Source: an uncultured Acidobacteriia bacterium
Lineage (GTDB): Bacteria > Acidobacteriota > Terriglobia > Bryobacterales > Bryobacteraceae
Direction of reading: 5' to 3'
Length of the DNA stretch: 64,000 nt
Assembly: GCA_903909435.1 (NCBI GenBank)
Contig: CAIVVT010000001.1
Coordinates: 98,133 to 162,132, forward strand
In this document: one piece after another, positions 17,248-26,212 of the stretch
Layout: each line of letters starts with the position of its first letter
Numbering within the stretch: position 1 is the first letter of the stretch
Made by a program: the position numbers and the translations under genes
Notes under the pieces: model-generated
Databases searched by the model: none
The model's input: the letters and a program-made list of their open reading frames with translations, nothing else
Told to the model about the DNA's origin: nothing

Positions 17248-19431
17248 ATGAACGCGACTCTCAAGGTGCTGTCGTCCTTCGCGTTAGCTTTTTGTGTTGC
17301 CGGATCGGGCCAGCAGCGGGATGCGGCGGCCCGGGCCGACCGGCCGACCCCTTTCCACACGGTCGTTTCCGGCACGGACGCGCGCGCTAAGGCGAGTGCG
17401 CTCAGGCCCGACCTGGTTTCTATCCCGCCCGGGATCACGAAGGCCGGCGTCCTGAATTCGGCCAATCCCGTACCGGGGGCCGCTCTGGCCCCGGGCAGCC
17501 TGGTGACGGTTCAAGGCGACTTTCCCGGAATCCCGGCGGCGAGCATAACCGCGTCACCGCTGCGCACTGCAATCGAAGGCTTTTCCATCCAATTCACGGG
17601 GCCTTCCGTGACGCCAATGAACGCGCCGCTGTTTTACGTGTCCCGGCATCAGGTGGACATTCAGATTCCGTGGGAACTGGCGGGCAAGAACCAGGCCGCG
17701 TTGGTTGCGAGCGTAACCGGCGGCTTCGTGAGCTCGCCCGAGTACATCCTGCTGGCCCCGTTCGCACCGGGTCTGTTTAGCCTGGATGGACTGGGCAGCG
17801 GCCAGGGGGCGATTCTCGACGACGCTTATGAGGTTGTCGATACCCATCACCCGGCCGTCGCGGGCAGCACGCTGGTGCGGGTCTATTGCACTGGGTTGGG
17901 AGCTGTAGAGAACCAGCCGCGGAGCGGGACGGCAGCGCCAGCGTCGCCTCTCGCACCGACCACAACGGCACCCACGCTGACCGTCGGCGGGGTCGCCGCC
18001 AACGTGCTTTTCTCGGGCCTCGTGCCGGGTTTTATCGGGCTCTATGAGGTGGACGCCACCGTTCCGGCGACGGCTCCGGTCGGCGACGCGGTGCCCGTGA
18101 GCCTGACCATCGGCGGAGTGGTCTCCAACAGCGTGACCATCGCCGTGGCGACGACAGCGGCGGTGCAGACGCCCGTCATCACCTCGGTCGATCCGGTCGC
18201 GGCGAGCCCGGCGGCATCGATTGTCATCCACGGTCACGGCTTCGGCAACGAGACTGTTTATGGCCGTTCCGCAGCGAAGTTGTCGCTCTCGGATTCCACC
18301 GCGAAGTGGAGCGGCAATTTCAATCTCAGCGTGATTTCGTGGACCGATACCGAGATCCAGGCGCAGTGCAGCGGGTGCAATTTGAACGCCGGCGATCAGC
18401 TGACGGTGAGCGTCAACAACGCCGAGACGAACGCCGGGCCAGCCAGCTACATCATCCCCGTGGGCGCGCTGCAAATCGTCTGGAGTGACGAGTTCAACGG
18501 CGTCGCGGGGGCTAAGCCCGACCCGGCGAAGTGGACCTACGATCTCGGAGGCAACGGCTGGGGTAATGGAGAATCGGAAGTCTATACGGACTCCGCCGAC
18601 AACGCCCACACGGATGGGCAGGGCAACCTCGACATCCACGTGATTTCGAGTGGCAACGGATACACCTCGACGCGGCTCAAGACGCAAGGGCGTTTCGCGG
18701 TCGAGCACGGACGGATCGAGGCGCGCATGAAGATCCCGGCTGGGCAAGGGATCTGGCCCGCGTTCTGGATGCTCGGGACCAATATTACGACGGTGAACTG
18801 GCCGCAGTGCGGCGAGATCGACATCATGGAGAACATCGGGAAGGAGCCCAACATCGTGCACGGCAGCATGCACGGTCCGGGCTACTCCGGTGGATCACCC
18901 ATCACCTCGAGTTACTCCGGCCCACGCTTCTCCGACGACTTCCACACCTTCGCCGTGCAGTGGTCCGCGACTGCGGTCAAGTTCTATGTGGATGGGAACC
19001 TGTATCAGACGGTAACGCCTGGTTCGATTCCGGCAGGGACTTCGTGGGTCTTCGACAACCCCTTCTTCCTGCTGCTGAACGTGGCTGTCGGTGGAGGCTG
19101 GCCGGGCTACCCGGACAAGACTTCGACATTCCCGCAGGACATGCTGGTGGACTACGTGCGCGTCTACCAGGAGGTGCCAACGTTCACGTTGAATCCATGG
19201 TCAGCCAGTCTCAGCGCGGCGGCGTCCAGCGGCACGCTGGCGGTGACATCATCGGCCTACGGCGCGGCGTGGTCGGCGGTCAGCAACGCGAGTTGGATCA
19301 CGGTGACCACGGCGAGCGGCAACGGCAACGGTTCGGTGGCTTACGCGGTGCAGGCGAACACGACCCACGCAGCCAGGAGCGGAACGATTACGGTCGCCGG
19401 CCAGACATTTACCGTCAACCAATCGAACTGA
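17248..19431 (+). CDS. Secreted multidomain GH16 beta-glucanase
   Basis: The 727-residue protein has a signal peptide (1-21) followed by four parts. Residues 65-300 are a Solibacter-type domain of the TIGR03437 kind (VLNSANPVPGAALAPGS, then the FYVSRHQVDIQIPWEL block). Residues 308-405 are an IPT/TIG-like immunoglobulin fold. Residues 408-642 are a glycoside hydrolase family 16 domain with catalytic GEIDIMENIG (E523 nucleophile, E528 acid/base). Residues 645-727 are a BACON-like domain (WSAVSNASWITVTTASG). It probably cuts beta-1,3 or mixed-linkage glucans outside the cell. The ATG at 17248 has AGGAG 6 bases upstream. An in-frame extension to 17167 lacks support. Confidence 0.9.
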   Translation: MNATLKVLSSFALAFCVAGSGQQRDAAARADRPTPFHTVVSGTDARAKASALRPDLVSIPPGITKAGVLNSANPVPGAALAPGSLVTVQGDFPGIPAASITASPLRTAIEGFSIQFTGPSVTPMNAPLFYVSRHQVDIQIPWELAGKNQAALVASVTGGFVSSPEYILLAPFAPGLFSLDGLGSGQGAILDDAYEVVDTHHPAVAGSTLVRVYCTGLGAVENQPRSGTAAPASPLAPTTTAPTLTVGGVAANVLFSGLVPGFIGLYEVDATVPATAPVGDAVPVSLTIGGVVSNSVTIAVATTAAVQTPVITSVDPVAASPAASIVIHGHGFGNETVYGRSAAKLSLSDSTAKWSGNFNLSVISWTDTEIQAQCSGCNLNAGDQLTVSVNNAETNAGPASYIIPVGALQIVWSDEFNGVAGAKPDPAKWTYDLGGNGWGNGESEVYTDSADNAHTDGQGNLDIHVISSGNGYTSTRLKTQGRFAVEHGRIEARMKIPAGQGIWPAFWMLGTNITTVNWPQCGEIDIMENIGKEPNIVHGSMHGPGYSGGSPITSSYSGPRFSDDFHTFAVQWSATAVKFYVDGNLYQTVTPGSIPAGTSWVFDNPFFLLLNVAVGGGWPGYPDKTSTFPQDMLVDYVRVYQEVPTFTLNPWSASLSAAASSGTLAVTSSAYGAAWSAVSNASWITVTTASGNGNGSVAYAVQANTTHAARSGTITVAGQTFTVNQSN

Positions 19432-19515
19432 GCCTGCGCGGGCGGGCTTAGGCTTGTTGGGCGCCAACTTGAATCGGAGTCGCAGGTGCGATAGCGTCAC
19501 TGTGGATCAATTCCC

Positions 19516-20820
19516 ATGACACAGGCGCAATCCTCCCCACTCCAAACTTCCAGACGCGACTTCGTCAAGCTCGCCACGGCGGCGACGCTCGCGGCGATCC
19601 CGGCTTCGGCCTACGTCGCCGGCAGCGGCGTCATCAAGGTCGGCATCATCGGCTGCGGAGGCCGTGGCGAAGCGGCCGCGATGAACGCCATGAACGCGGG
19701 CAAGGACGTGCACATCGTCGCCATGGGGGACATCCTGCTCGACCGCATTCAGGAGAAGCGCACCGCGCTGAAGCTGAAGTATCCCGATCAGGTGGACGTG
19801 CCGGACGCGCACTGCTTCACAGGTTTCGAGGCGTATAAGCACGTGATCGCGGTCTCCGACGTGGTGATCATCGCCAACGCAGCCAAGTTCCACTCGTTCT
19901 ACGCGAAGACCGCCATCGAGGCGGGCAAGCACGTGTTCGTCGAGAAGCCGCACGCCATCGACCCGGTCGGCATCCAGCGCCTGAAGGCGGCCATCGAACT
20001 CGCGAAGCAGAAGGGGCTGTGCCTCGTTTCAGGTTTACAGAGCCGCTACCACCTGGGCTATCGCGAGACGATGCAGCGGGTGCACGACGGCGCCATCGGC
20101 GACATCGTCGCAATCCAGGAAACGTGGCTGCGCCCGCCCTACGTGCTCTACCCGCGCCGTCCCGGGATGAAAGAGGTGGAATACCAGGCCAGCAATCAAT
20201 ATCACTTCCACTGGCTCTCGGGCGACGACGTGCCGCAGACGCTGATCCACAACCTGGACCGCGCCAGTTGGGCCCAGCACAATGCCGTACCGCTGAGCTG
20301 CTACGCCATGGGCGGGCGCTCGACGCTGCACGGCGAGATTTACGGCAGCACGTTCGACCACAACGCGGTGGTGTACGAGTTCCCCAAGGGCGTGCGAGTC
20401 TACGCCTTCTGCCGCACGATCGACAACTGCTACGAGGAGAATTCGAGCCTGATCCTGGGCACGAAGGGCCGCTGCGATCTGCTGAAGCTGCGCATCACCG
20501 GCGAGACGAATTGGGAATCGGGCGGTCCGAAGTCGAAGAAGGACGCCTACGACCTGGAGCACGTCGCGCTGTTCGAGGGTATCCGATCCGGCAACCCGGT
20601 GAACAACGGCGAGTACATGGCCCGCAGCACGCAGATCGGCATCATGGGCCAGCTCTCCTCCTACACCGGCAAGCAGGTGACGTGGGACGAATTCGAAAAG
20701 TCAGACTTCTTCTACCCGCCACTGCCTGAGAACGTGAACATGGAGATGGAGCCGCCCGTGAAGCCCGGTCCGGACGGGATTTATCCGGTGTTTACGCCGG
20801 GCGTCACGAAGCTGCTGTAG
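19516..20820 (+). CDS. Tat-exported Gfo/Idh/MocA family oxidoreductase
   Basis: The 434-residue protein has a twin-arginine leader (TSRRDFVKLATAATLAAIPA), so it is predicted to be exported folded with its NAD(P) cofactor. The Rossmann motif is VGIIGCGGRG near residue 45. VFVEKPHAIDPVG contains the EKP catalytic lysine block, followed by SGLQSRYHLGYRETMQRV and the C-terminal substrate domain. Such proteins act on sugars or cyclitols in many soil bacteria. The substrate is not known. The gene stands alone with about 85 bases upstream. Confidence 0.85.
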   Translation: MTQAQSSPLQTSRRDFVKLATAATLAAIPASAYVAGSGVIKVGIIGCGGRGEAAAMNAMNAGKDVHIVAMGDILLDRIQEKRTALKLKYPDQVDVPDAHCFTGFEAYKHVIAVSDVVIIANAAKFHSFYAKTAIEAGKHVFVEKPHAIDPVGIQRLKAAIELAKQKGLCLVSGLQSRYHLGYRETMQRVHDGAIGDIVAIQETWLRPPYVLYPRRPGMKEVEYQASNQYHFHWLSGDDVPQTLIHNLDRASWAQHNAVPLSCYAMGGRSTLHGEIYGSTFDHNAVVYEFPKGVRVYAFCRTIDNCYEENSSLILGTKGRCDLLKLRITGETNWESGGPKSKKDAYDLEHVALFEGIRSGNPVNNGEYMARSTQIGIMGQLSSYTGKQVTWDEFEKSDFFYPPLPENVNMEMEPPVKPGPDGIYPVFTPGVTKLL

Positions 20821-20851
20821 GCCGTCGAATTGGGGCAGGTTGTTGACCAGC

Positions 20852-20934
20852 GGCGGGTTGGCACCCCGCCTGTCGGGCTTGGCAATGGGCGGTCCAGCGC
20901 CGGCAAACAACCGGCGCGCAGGATGCCATCCTGC
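20852..20934. repeat. Array of three adjacent hairpins
   Basis: Three perfect small stems follow each other: GGCGGG 20852-20857 with CCCGCC 20865-20870, GCGCCGG 20897-20903 with CCGGCGC 20911-20917, and GCAGGAT 20918-20924 with ATCCTGC 20928-20934. They start about 30 bases after the oxidoreductase stop and may serve as a transcript end or a repeat element. No T-run follows. Confidence 0.6.
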
Positions 20935-21077
20935 CCGACATCCTGAACAGGCCGTCACTGTACTATGCACGCCTCACAAAATTCCGCAGCGGGTCGCGCT
21001 CTTTCCCATTCCCTGAATGCGTGGTAGTCTCATAAATCGCTCAACACGAGCTAGACCAGCTTGGAGGTGTAGGAGAT

Positions 21078-21464
21078 ATGAGACAAGGCGGCGCCGTTCC
21101 GAAGGATGTGGACGAGTACATCGCGGCGGTTCCCGAGCCGGCCCGCACCACGCTGACCAAGATTCGGGCCATCATCCGCTCCGTCGTGCCGTCCGAAGCA
21201 ACCGAGGCCATCAGCTACGGAATGCCCGCATTCAAGTACAAAGGGCCATTGTTCGCCTACGCCGCCTTCAAGAACCACTGCAGTTTGTTCCCCATGAATG
21301 CGGCGCTCATCGAGGTGTTCAAGGACGAGTTGAAGGGGTTTGAAACGTCGAAAGGGACCATTCGTTTCCCGGTGGACAAGCCTCCTGCGACGGCTCTCGT
21401 GAAGAAGCTGGTGAAGGCCCGGATTGCGGACAACGAAGCGGGCAAGAAGCAGCGGGCGAGCTAA
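21078..21464 (+). CDS. DUF1801 (YdhG-like) small protein
   Basis: The 128-residue protein fits the DUF1801 family: VDEYIAAVPEPARTTLTKIR, then ISYGMPAFKYKGPLFAYAAFKNHCSLFP, and a closing FPVDKPPATALVKKLVKARI. Some members have been described as iron-chaperone-like, but the function is poorly known. The ATG is preceded by GGAGGTGTAGGAG. It lies 9 bases before the next small gene and probably shares a transcript with it. Confidence 0.85.
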   Translation: MRQGGAVPKDVDEYIAAVPEPARTTLTKIRAIIRSVVPSEATEAISYGMPAFKYKGPLFAYAAFKNHCSLFPMNAALIEVFKDELKGFETSKGTIRFPVDKPPATALVKKLVKARIADNEAGKKQRAS

Positions 21465-21473
21465 AGTCCGCCC

Positions 21474-21818
21474 ATGCGCAGTGAGGAACAGATCGAGCGG
21501 GTGCGCAAGCTCTGCCTGGCGCTGCCGGGTACGATGGAGAAGCTGTCGCACGGCGAGCCGACGTTCTTCGTGAAGAAGCGGGTGTTTGCCATGTTCTCCG
21601 ACAATCACCACAACGACGGCCACGTGGCGGTGTGGATACCCGCTGAAGCTGGGGTGCAGGAGTCGCTGGTGGCGAGCTTTCCTGCGATTTACTACCGGCC
21701 TCCGTATGTCGGAGTGAAGGGCTGGGTAGGAATCGAACTCGCCCAGATTGGCAACGACGAGCTTGCCGGGCACCTGAGTGAAGCGTGGCGTTTGATTGGG
21801 AGCCCGAAGCGCAGATGA
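21474..21818 (+). CDS. MmcQ/YjbR family protein
   Basis: The 114-residue protein has the MmcQ/YjbR fold: [36 protein letters not shown], and the closing [14 protein letters not shown]. The family has a CyaY-like fold and is often annotated as DNA-binding, though evidence is thin. It follows the DUF1801 gene by 9 bases. Both families share a similar small alpha/beta fold, so the pair may have related roles. Confidence 0.85.
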   Translation: MRSEEQIERVRKLCLALPGTMEKLSHGEPTFFVKKRVFAMFSDNHHNDGHVAVWIPAEAGVQESLVASFPAIYYRPPYVGVKGWVGIELAQIGNDELAGHLSEAWRLIGSPKRR

Positions 21819-21909
21819 TGGCCACCGTGCCGCGCTGCAATCCGTTTTCGACGGCTCGAATGGCGCCGTGTATTAGGGTGTTAACAGGTAATACCTTGGA
21901 GCACCGGGG

Positions 21910-22194
21910 ATGGCTGAACGGAGCGTAACCAGTTTAAAACTTGATAGGGCGACAAAGGAACGTGTCCAACGGCTGGCGGAGGCACGCCGCCGTACGCCGC
22001 ATTGGGTGATGCGCGAGGCCGTGGAGCAGTATGTGGAGCGCGAGGAGAAGCGCGAGCAACTTCGGCAGGACGCGCTTGCCGCCTGGGCCGAGTATCAGAC
22101 GACGGGTCTGCACATCACTGCCGGGGAAGCGGATGCCTGGCTGGCCAAGCTCGAAGCCGGGGAGAAGACTGCCGCCCCGAAATGCCACGACTGA
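21910..22194 (+). CDS. Ribbon-helix-helix antitoxin (CopG/ParD-like)
   Basis: The 94-residue protein begins with a ribbon-helix-helix domain (SVTSLKLDRATKERVQRLAE, then WVMREAVEQYVEREE) for operator binding as a dimer. A C-terminal helix (residues 55-85, ITAGEADAWLAKLEAG) is the likely toxin-neutralising part. The next gene starts 13 bases before its end, the usual antitoxin-toxin order. It probably represses its own operon. Confidence 0.85.
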   Translation: MAERSVTSLKLDRATKERVQRLAEARRRTPHWVMREAVEQYVEREEKREQLRQDALAAWAEYQTTGLHITAGEADAWLAKLEAGEKTAAPKCHD

Positions 22195-22472
22195 GGTGGA
22201 CCGAGCCGGCTCTGCTCGATGTGGCTCGCCTATATGAGTTTCTGTCTCCCAAGAATCCGGACGCCGCACGCCGGGCGGTCCAGACGATACGGCAAAGCGT
22301 GAAGGCGCTGGGCAAGCACCCGGAGATGGGCCGTCCCGTCGACGAGTTGCCTGTAGAGTTCCGGGAATGGGTGATCGAATTCCGGCAGGGGGCCTACGTC
22401 GCCCTGTATCGCCATGCCGGAAAGCTGGTTGTGATCCTGGCGGTTCGCGACGGACGCGAAGCAGGCTATTGA
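22182..22472 (+). CDS. RelE/ParE-family toxin
   Basis: The 96-residue protein matches the ParE/RelE fold: LRWTEPALLDVARLYEFLS at the start, ARRAVQTIRQSVKALGKHPE, GRPVDELPVEFREWVI, and the closing YRHAGKLVVILAVRDGRE. The start ATG at 22182 lies within the antitoxin gene. An RelE mRNA-cleavage role or a ParE gyrase-poisoning role cannot be separated by eye; the leading LRW-TEPALLD and GR-V-EL favour ParE. Confidence 0.85.
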   Translation: MPRLRWTEPALLDVARLYEFLSPKNPDAARRAVQTIRQSVKALGKHPEMGRPVDELPVEFREWVIEFRQGAYVALYRHAGKLVVILAVRDGREAGY

Positions 22473-22611
22473 GCTTGATTCGGAGCTTGTGGCGGCCAAG
22501 AGTTGGGATGGAGTCGCTTTCCAGTTGGAGGGATCCAAACCAGCACTCTCCTAGCGACGCAGCCACTGATGCCGTAAGATCCACCTGATATTTCGATAGA
22601 ATCGGGACGCC

Positions 22612-24849
22612 ATGCTTTGCCGTTGCCTCGTCGTATCCCTAGGATGGTTCGCCGTGATGTCGCCGACCCTGCCTGCCGCTCCACCGCCTGATATCGAGCA
22701 ACGGATCAACGCCTTGCTGGCGAAGATGACGCTGGACGAGAAGCTCGGCCAGATGTCACAGGCGACCGGACTGGCGGTCCCGCTCTCGGAGCAGAACAAG
22801 GAGGAGATTCGCAAGGGCCGGTGGGGTTCGTTCCTCAACGCCGGCGGCGCTGCGGAACGCTCCGAAGCGCAGCGCATAGCTCTGAAGGAATCGCGTCTCG
22901 GCATCCCGCTGATATTCGGGCGCGACGTGATCCATGGGTATCGGACCGTGCTGCCGATTCCACTGGGACAAGCCGCAAGCTGGGATCCCGAGTTGGTTCA
23001 AGCCGGTGCGCGGGTGGCAGGCCGGGAAGCCGCGGCGGCGGGCCTCCACTGGACCTTCGCACCCATGCTCGACATCACCCGCGACCCGCGTTGGGGCCGT
23101 ATCGCGGAGACGCTGGGCGAGGATCCGCTGGTCACCTCGCGGCTGGGCGCGGCGATGGTGCGCGGCTTCCAGGGCGACAAACTTGACGCGCCGGACTCCA
23201 TCGCGGCCTGTGCGAAGCACTACGTCGGCTACGGCGCGGCAGAGGGCGGGCGCGATTACAACACCACCTGGATTCCAGAGATTCAACTGCGTGAGGTCTT
23301 CCTGCGCTCGTTCGACGCCGCGCGAAAGGCGGGCGTGGCGACCTTTATGAGCGCGTTCAACAACCTCAACGGCGTGCCCACCAGCGGCAACGAATTCACG
23401 CTGCGGCAGGTGCTGCGCAAGGAGTGGAAGTTCGACGGCTTCGTGGTCAGCGATTGGAATTCGATCACCGAGATGATCCCGCATGGCTACGCGGCGGACG
23501 AGAAAGATGCGGCATTCAAGGGCGTCCGCGCGGGTGTGGATATGGAGATGGTCAGCACCAGCTATCACGACAATCTGAAGGCACTGCTGGCTGCGGGCAA
23601 GCTGGATCAGAAGTTGATCGACGATGCTGTTCGCAACATTCTGCGGGTCAAATTCCGCCTGGGGCTATTCGATAAGGGCGTGCCCGTCGCGGCCGAGTTG
23701 CCCGCTGCTCCCGAGGAAGCCGCGCTGGGTGTCGCGAAGAGGTTGGCGACGGAAAGCCTGGTGTTGCTCAAGAATCAAAACGCGACGCTGCCACTCGCGA
23801 AAAGCATCGGCAAGATCGCGGTGATCGGGCCGCTGGCGAACAGCCCGGTGGACCAGATGGGTTCGTGGGTGATGGACGGCCAGGCACCCGAAGTGCGTAC
23901 GCCGCTGGCTGCGCTACGGGAGCGTTTCGGCGAGTTCCGCGTTGCCTGGGCCGCGGGCTTGAAGACCAGCCGCGATTCGTCGCACGACGGCTTTGCAGAG
24001 GCCGTGGAAGCGGCACGCGGCGCAGACGCCGTGCTGGTGTTCCTGGGCGAGGAGATGATCCTCTCGGGAGAGGCCCACTCGCGGGCGTACTTGAATCTGC
24101 CGGGGGCGCAGGAAGCGCTGGTTGACGAACTCGCGAAGACTGGCAAACCGGTGATCGTGGTGATCCTGGCAGGCCGCCCGCTGACGTTCCAGAATGTGGC
24201 GGTGAGGGCGAGCGCCGTGCTGTATGCTTGGCACCCGGGAACGATGGGCGGCCCCGCCATCGCGGACGTGCTGTTCGGCGACGCCGTACCCTCCGGCAAG
24301 CTTACGGTCACGTTCCCGCGAACTGTGGGGCAGGTGCCGATTTACTATGCCCACCTGAACACGGGGCGTCCACCGTCGGAGAGCGAACTCGGCATTCCGG
24401 CGGGCACGCCGGTCGATCCGAAGGGCTTCACGTCCAAATACCTGGACGTCGATTTCACGCCAGAGTACCCGTTCGGATTCGGGTTGTCCTACACCAGTTT
24501 CGAGTACACCAATCTGGCGATTTCCACACCGCAATTGCGCACCGGGACGCGGATCGAGATCAGCGCCGACGTCGCCAACACAGGTACTCGCGACGCCGAC
24601 GAGATCGTGCAGCTGTACATGCATGCACCGGCCGGCAGCGTTGCACGCCCGGTGCGGGAACTGAAGGACTTTCGCCGGGTTCATTTGAAGGCGGGTGAGA
24701 AGCAGAGGGTTGCCTTCCTGGTCGGAGCCGGCGATATTGCGGCGTACAATGCGACGCTTCAACTAGTCGCCGAGCCGGGCAAGTACCAGGTTTGGATCGC
24801 GCCTGATTCCGTCCGCGGGGCCGGCGGCGAATTCACGGTTGTTCCGTAG
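22612..24849 (+). CDS. bglX: Secreted GH3 beta-glucosidase
   Basis: The 745-residue protein has a signal peptide (1-22) and the three GH3 domains. The N-terminal barrel contains LDITRDPRWGRIAETLGEDP. The catalytic nucleophile is D281 in DGFVVSDWNS. The alpha/beta sandwich is next, with FLGEEMILSGEAHSRAYLNL, and the C-terminal fibronectin-like domain begins around FGFGLSYTSFEYTNL. Length and layout match periplasmic BglX. It would finish degradation of the oligosaccharides released by glucanases such as the nearby GH16 enzyme. The symbol is by similarity only. Confidence 0.92.
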   Translation: MLCRCLVVSLGWFAVMSPTLPAAPPPDIEQRINALLAKMTLDEKLGQMSQATGLAVPLSEQNKEEIRKGRWGSFLNAGGAAERSEAQRIALKESRLGIPLIFGRDVIHGYRTVLPIPLGQAASWDPELVQAGARVAGREAAAAGLHWTFAPMLDITRDPRWGRIAETLGEDPLVTSRLGAAMVRGFQGDKLDAPDSIAACAKHYVGYGAAEGGRDYNTTWIPEIQLREVFLRSFDAARKAGVATFMSAFNNLNGVPTSGNEFTLRQVLRKEWKFDGFVVSDWNSITEMIPHGYAADEKDAAFKGVRAGVDMEMVSTSYHDNLKALLAAGKLDQKLIDDAVRNILRVKFRLGLFDKGVPVAAELPAAPEEAALGVAKRLATESLVLLKNQNATLPLAKSIGKIAVIGPLANSPVDQMGSWVMDGQAPEVRTPLAALRERFGEFRVAWAAGLKTSRDSSHDGFAEAVEAARGADAVLVFLGEEMILSGEAHSRAYLNLPGAQEALVDELAKTGKPVIVVILAGRPLTFQNVAVRASAVLYAWHPGTMGGPAIADVLFGDAVPSGKLTVTFPRTVGQVPIYYAHLNTGRPPSESELGIPAGTPVDPKGFTSKYLDVDFTPEYPFGFGLSYTSFEYTNLAISTPQLRTGTRIEISADVANTGTRDADEIVQLYMHAPAGSVARPVRELKDFRRVHLKAGEKQRVAFLVGAGDIAAYNATLQLVAEPGKYQVWIAPDSVRGAGGEFTVVP

Positions 24850-25051
24850 TTCCTGGGCAGGTTGCGTCAGCCGACTCGACAACTCTCTGTCAATGGTTGC
24901 CCGGCGCTGAGAATCCTGCTTCGATTCTCGACGGTGAGCGTGGCGGCCCGCCCGTCATCAGGATGCGATCGAATCGCGCCAGGGCTCCAGGCCGATTGAC
25001 CGCTGCTGGTAAACTTGAATCAGATCTCTCCTGGGCTGACCTCTGGGCCGC
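24850..25051. other. Intergenic stretch with a small hairpin
   Basis: This 200-base gap holds one perfect stem, GAGAATC 24909-24915 with GATTCTC 24923-24929. There is no T-run and no supported gene. The promoter of the nifS-mnmA pair should lie here but was not resolved. Confidence 0.35.
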
Positions 25052-26212
25052 ATGACCTATTACTTCGATCACAATGCGACGACGCCGCTATCGGATCCAG
25101 TGCTGGCGTGTGTCTCACGGGCGCTGCGGGAATGTTACGGGAATCCGTCGAGCATCCACTCGGCCGGGCAGGCGGCGCGCAGCGCGGTTGAACTGGCCCG
25201 CAGCCAAGTCGCCGCACTCTTAAATGCGCAACCGGGCGAGATCGTGTTCACGAGCGGCGGGACTGAAAGCGACAACCTTGCGGTATTGGGCGCCGTGCGG
25301 CTGGACGGAGTGGCCGGCAAGCACGCGATTACGACGGCAGTTGAACATCCGGCCGTCCTCGGGGCGTGTGCGCAACTGGTCCGTGAAGGCGCCGAAGTCA
25401 CTTACCTCAAGGTCCGCGGAGATGGCGTCGTCGATCCGGATGAAGTGCGGCACGCGGTGCGCCCTACGACGGTGTTGATCTCGGTGATGCACGCTAACAA
25501 CGAGACCGGCGCGGTGCAGCCCATCGCTGAGATTTCCGCAATCGCGCGAGCAGCGGGCGTGCTGTTCCACGCCGACGGAGTGCAGGCGGCGGGACGGCTC
25601 GGCACCGATGTGCGGGAACTGGGCGTCGACCTGTATTCACTGAGCGCGCATAAGCTCAACGCTCCCAAAGGGACGGGCGCGTTGTTTGTCCGCAAAGGCG
25701 TGAAACTGCAGGCGCTGCAGTTTGGCGGACGGCATGAGCGGGAGCGCCGTGCTGGCACCGAGAATGTTCCCGGCATAGCGGCCATGGGATGCACGGCCGA
25801 ACAGCTTGTGCAGCAGCGTGCCCGCGAGTCTGTGCGGCTGGCGGGGTTGCGCGACAGGTTGGAATCGAGCTTATTGGAGCGGGTGCCTGGGGTCCGCACC
25901 AACGCACACGGCGCGACCCGATTGGCCAATACGTCCAGCTTGCGATTCGACGGGATTGAAGGCGAGGCGCTGGTGATCGCGCTGGATCTCGCTGGCTTCG
26001 CCGTGTCGTCGGGGGCTGCCTGTTCATCGGGAGCCGTAGAACCGTCACACGTCCTGCTCGCCATGGGGCTCACCCCTTCAGAAGCGCGTGCCAGCATACG
26101 CTTCTCGCTCGGGCAAGGCAACGATGAGGCGCAGGTGGATGCGCTGGTTGAAGCCGTCGTCGCCTCGGTTGCACGTTTGCGAAAGCTCTCTCCGGTGTAC
26201 GAGCATGCGTGA
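25052..26212 (+). CDS. Cysteine desulfurase (NifS/IscS type)
   Basis: This PLP enzyme of 386 residues removes sulfur from cysteine as a protein persulfide. It begins with YFDHNATTPL, has VEHPAVLG with the PLP-stacking histidine, binds PLP at K201 in SLSAHKLNAPKG, and carries the catalytic C324 in SSGAACSSGA. The 8-base overlap with mnmA suggests it supplies sulfur for tRNA thiolation, although it may also serve Fe-S assembly. No iscU or regulator is beside it. Confidence 0.94.
   Translation: MTYYFDHNATTPLSDPVLACVSRALRECYGNPSSIHSAGQAARSAVELARSQVAALLNAQPGEIVFTSGGTESDNLAVLGAVRLDGVAGKHAITTAVEHPAVLGACAQLVREGAEVTYLKVRGDGVVDPDEVRHAVRPTTVLISVMHANNETGAVQPIAEISAIARAAGVLFHADGVQAAGRLGTDVRELGVDLYSLSAHKLNAPKGTGALFVRKGVKLQALQFGGRHERERRAGTENVPGIAAMGCTAEQLVQQRARESVRLAGLRDRLESSLLERVPGVRTNAHGATRLANTSSLRFDGIEGEALVIALDLAGFAVSSGAACSSGAVEPSHVLLAMGLTPSEARASIRFSLGQGNDEAQVDALVEAVVASVARLRKLSPVYEHA

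Noticed and set aside
17554..18873. 439-codon open frame antisense to the GH16 gene
   Set aside because: The GH16 gene has clear catalytic and accessory domains on the plus strand.
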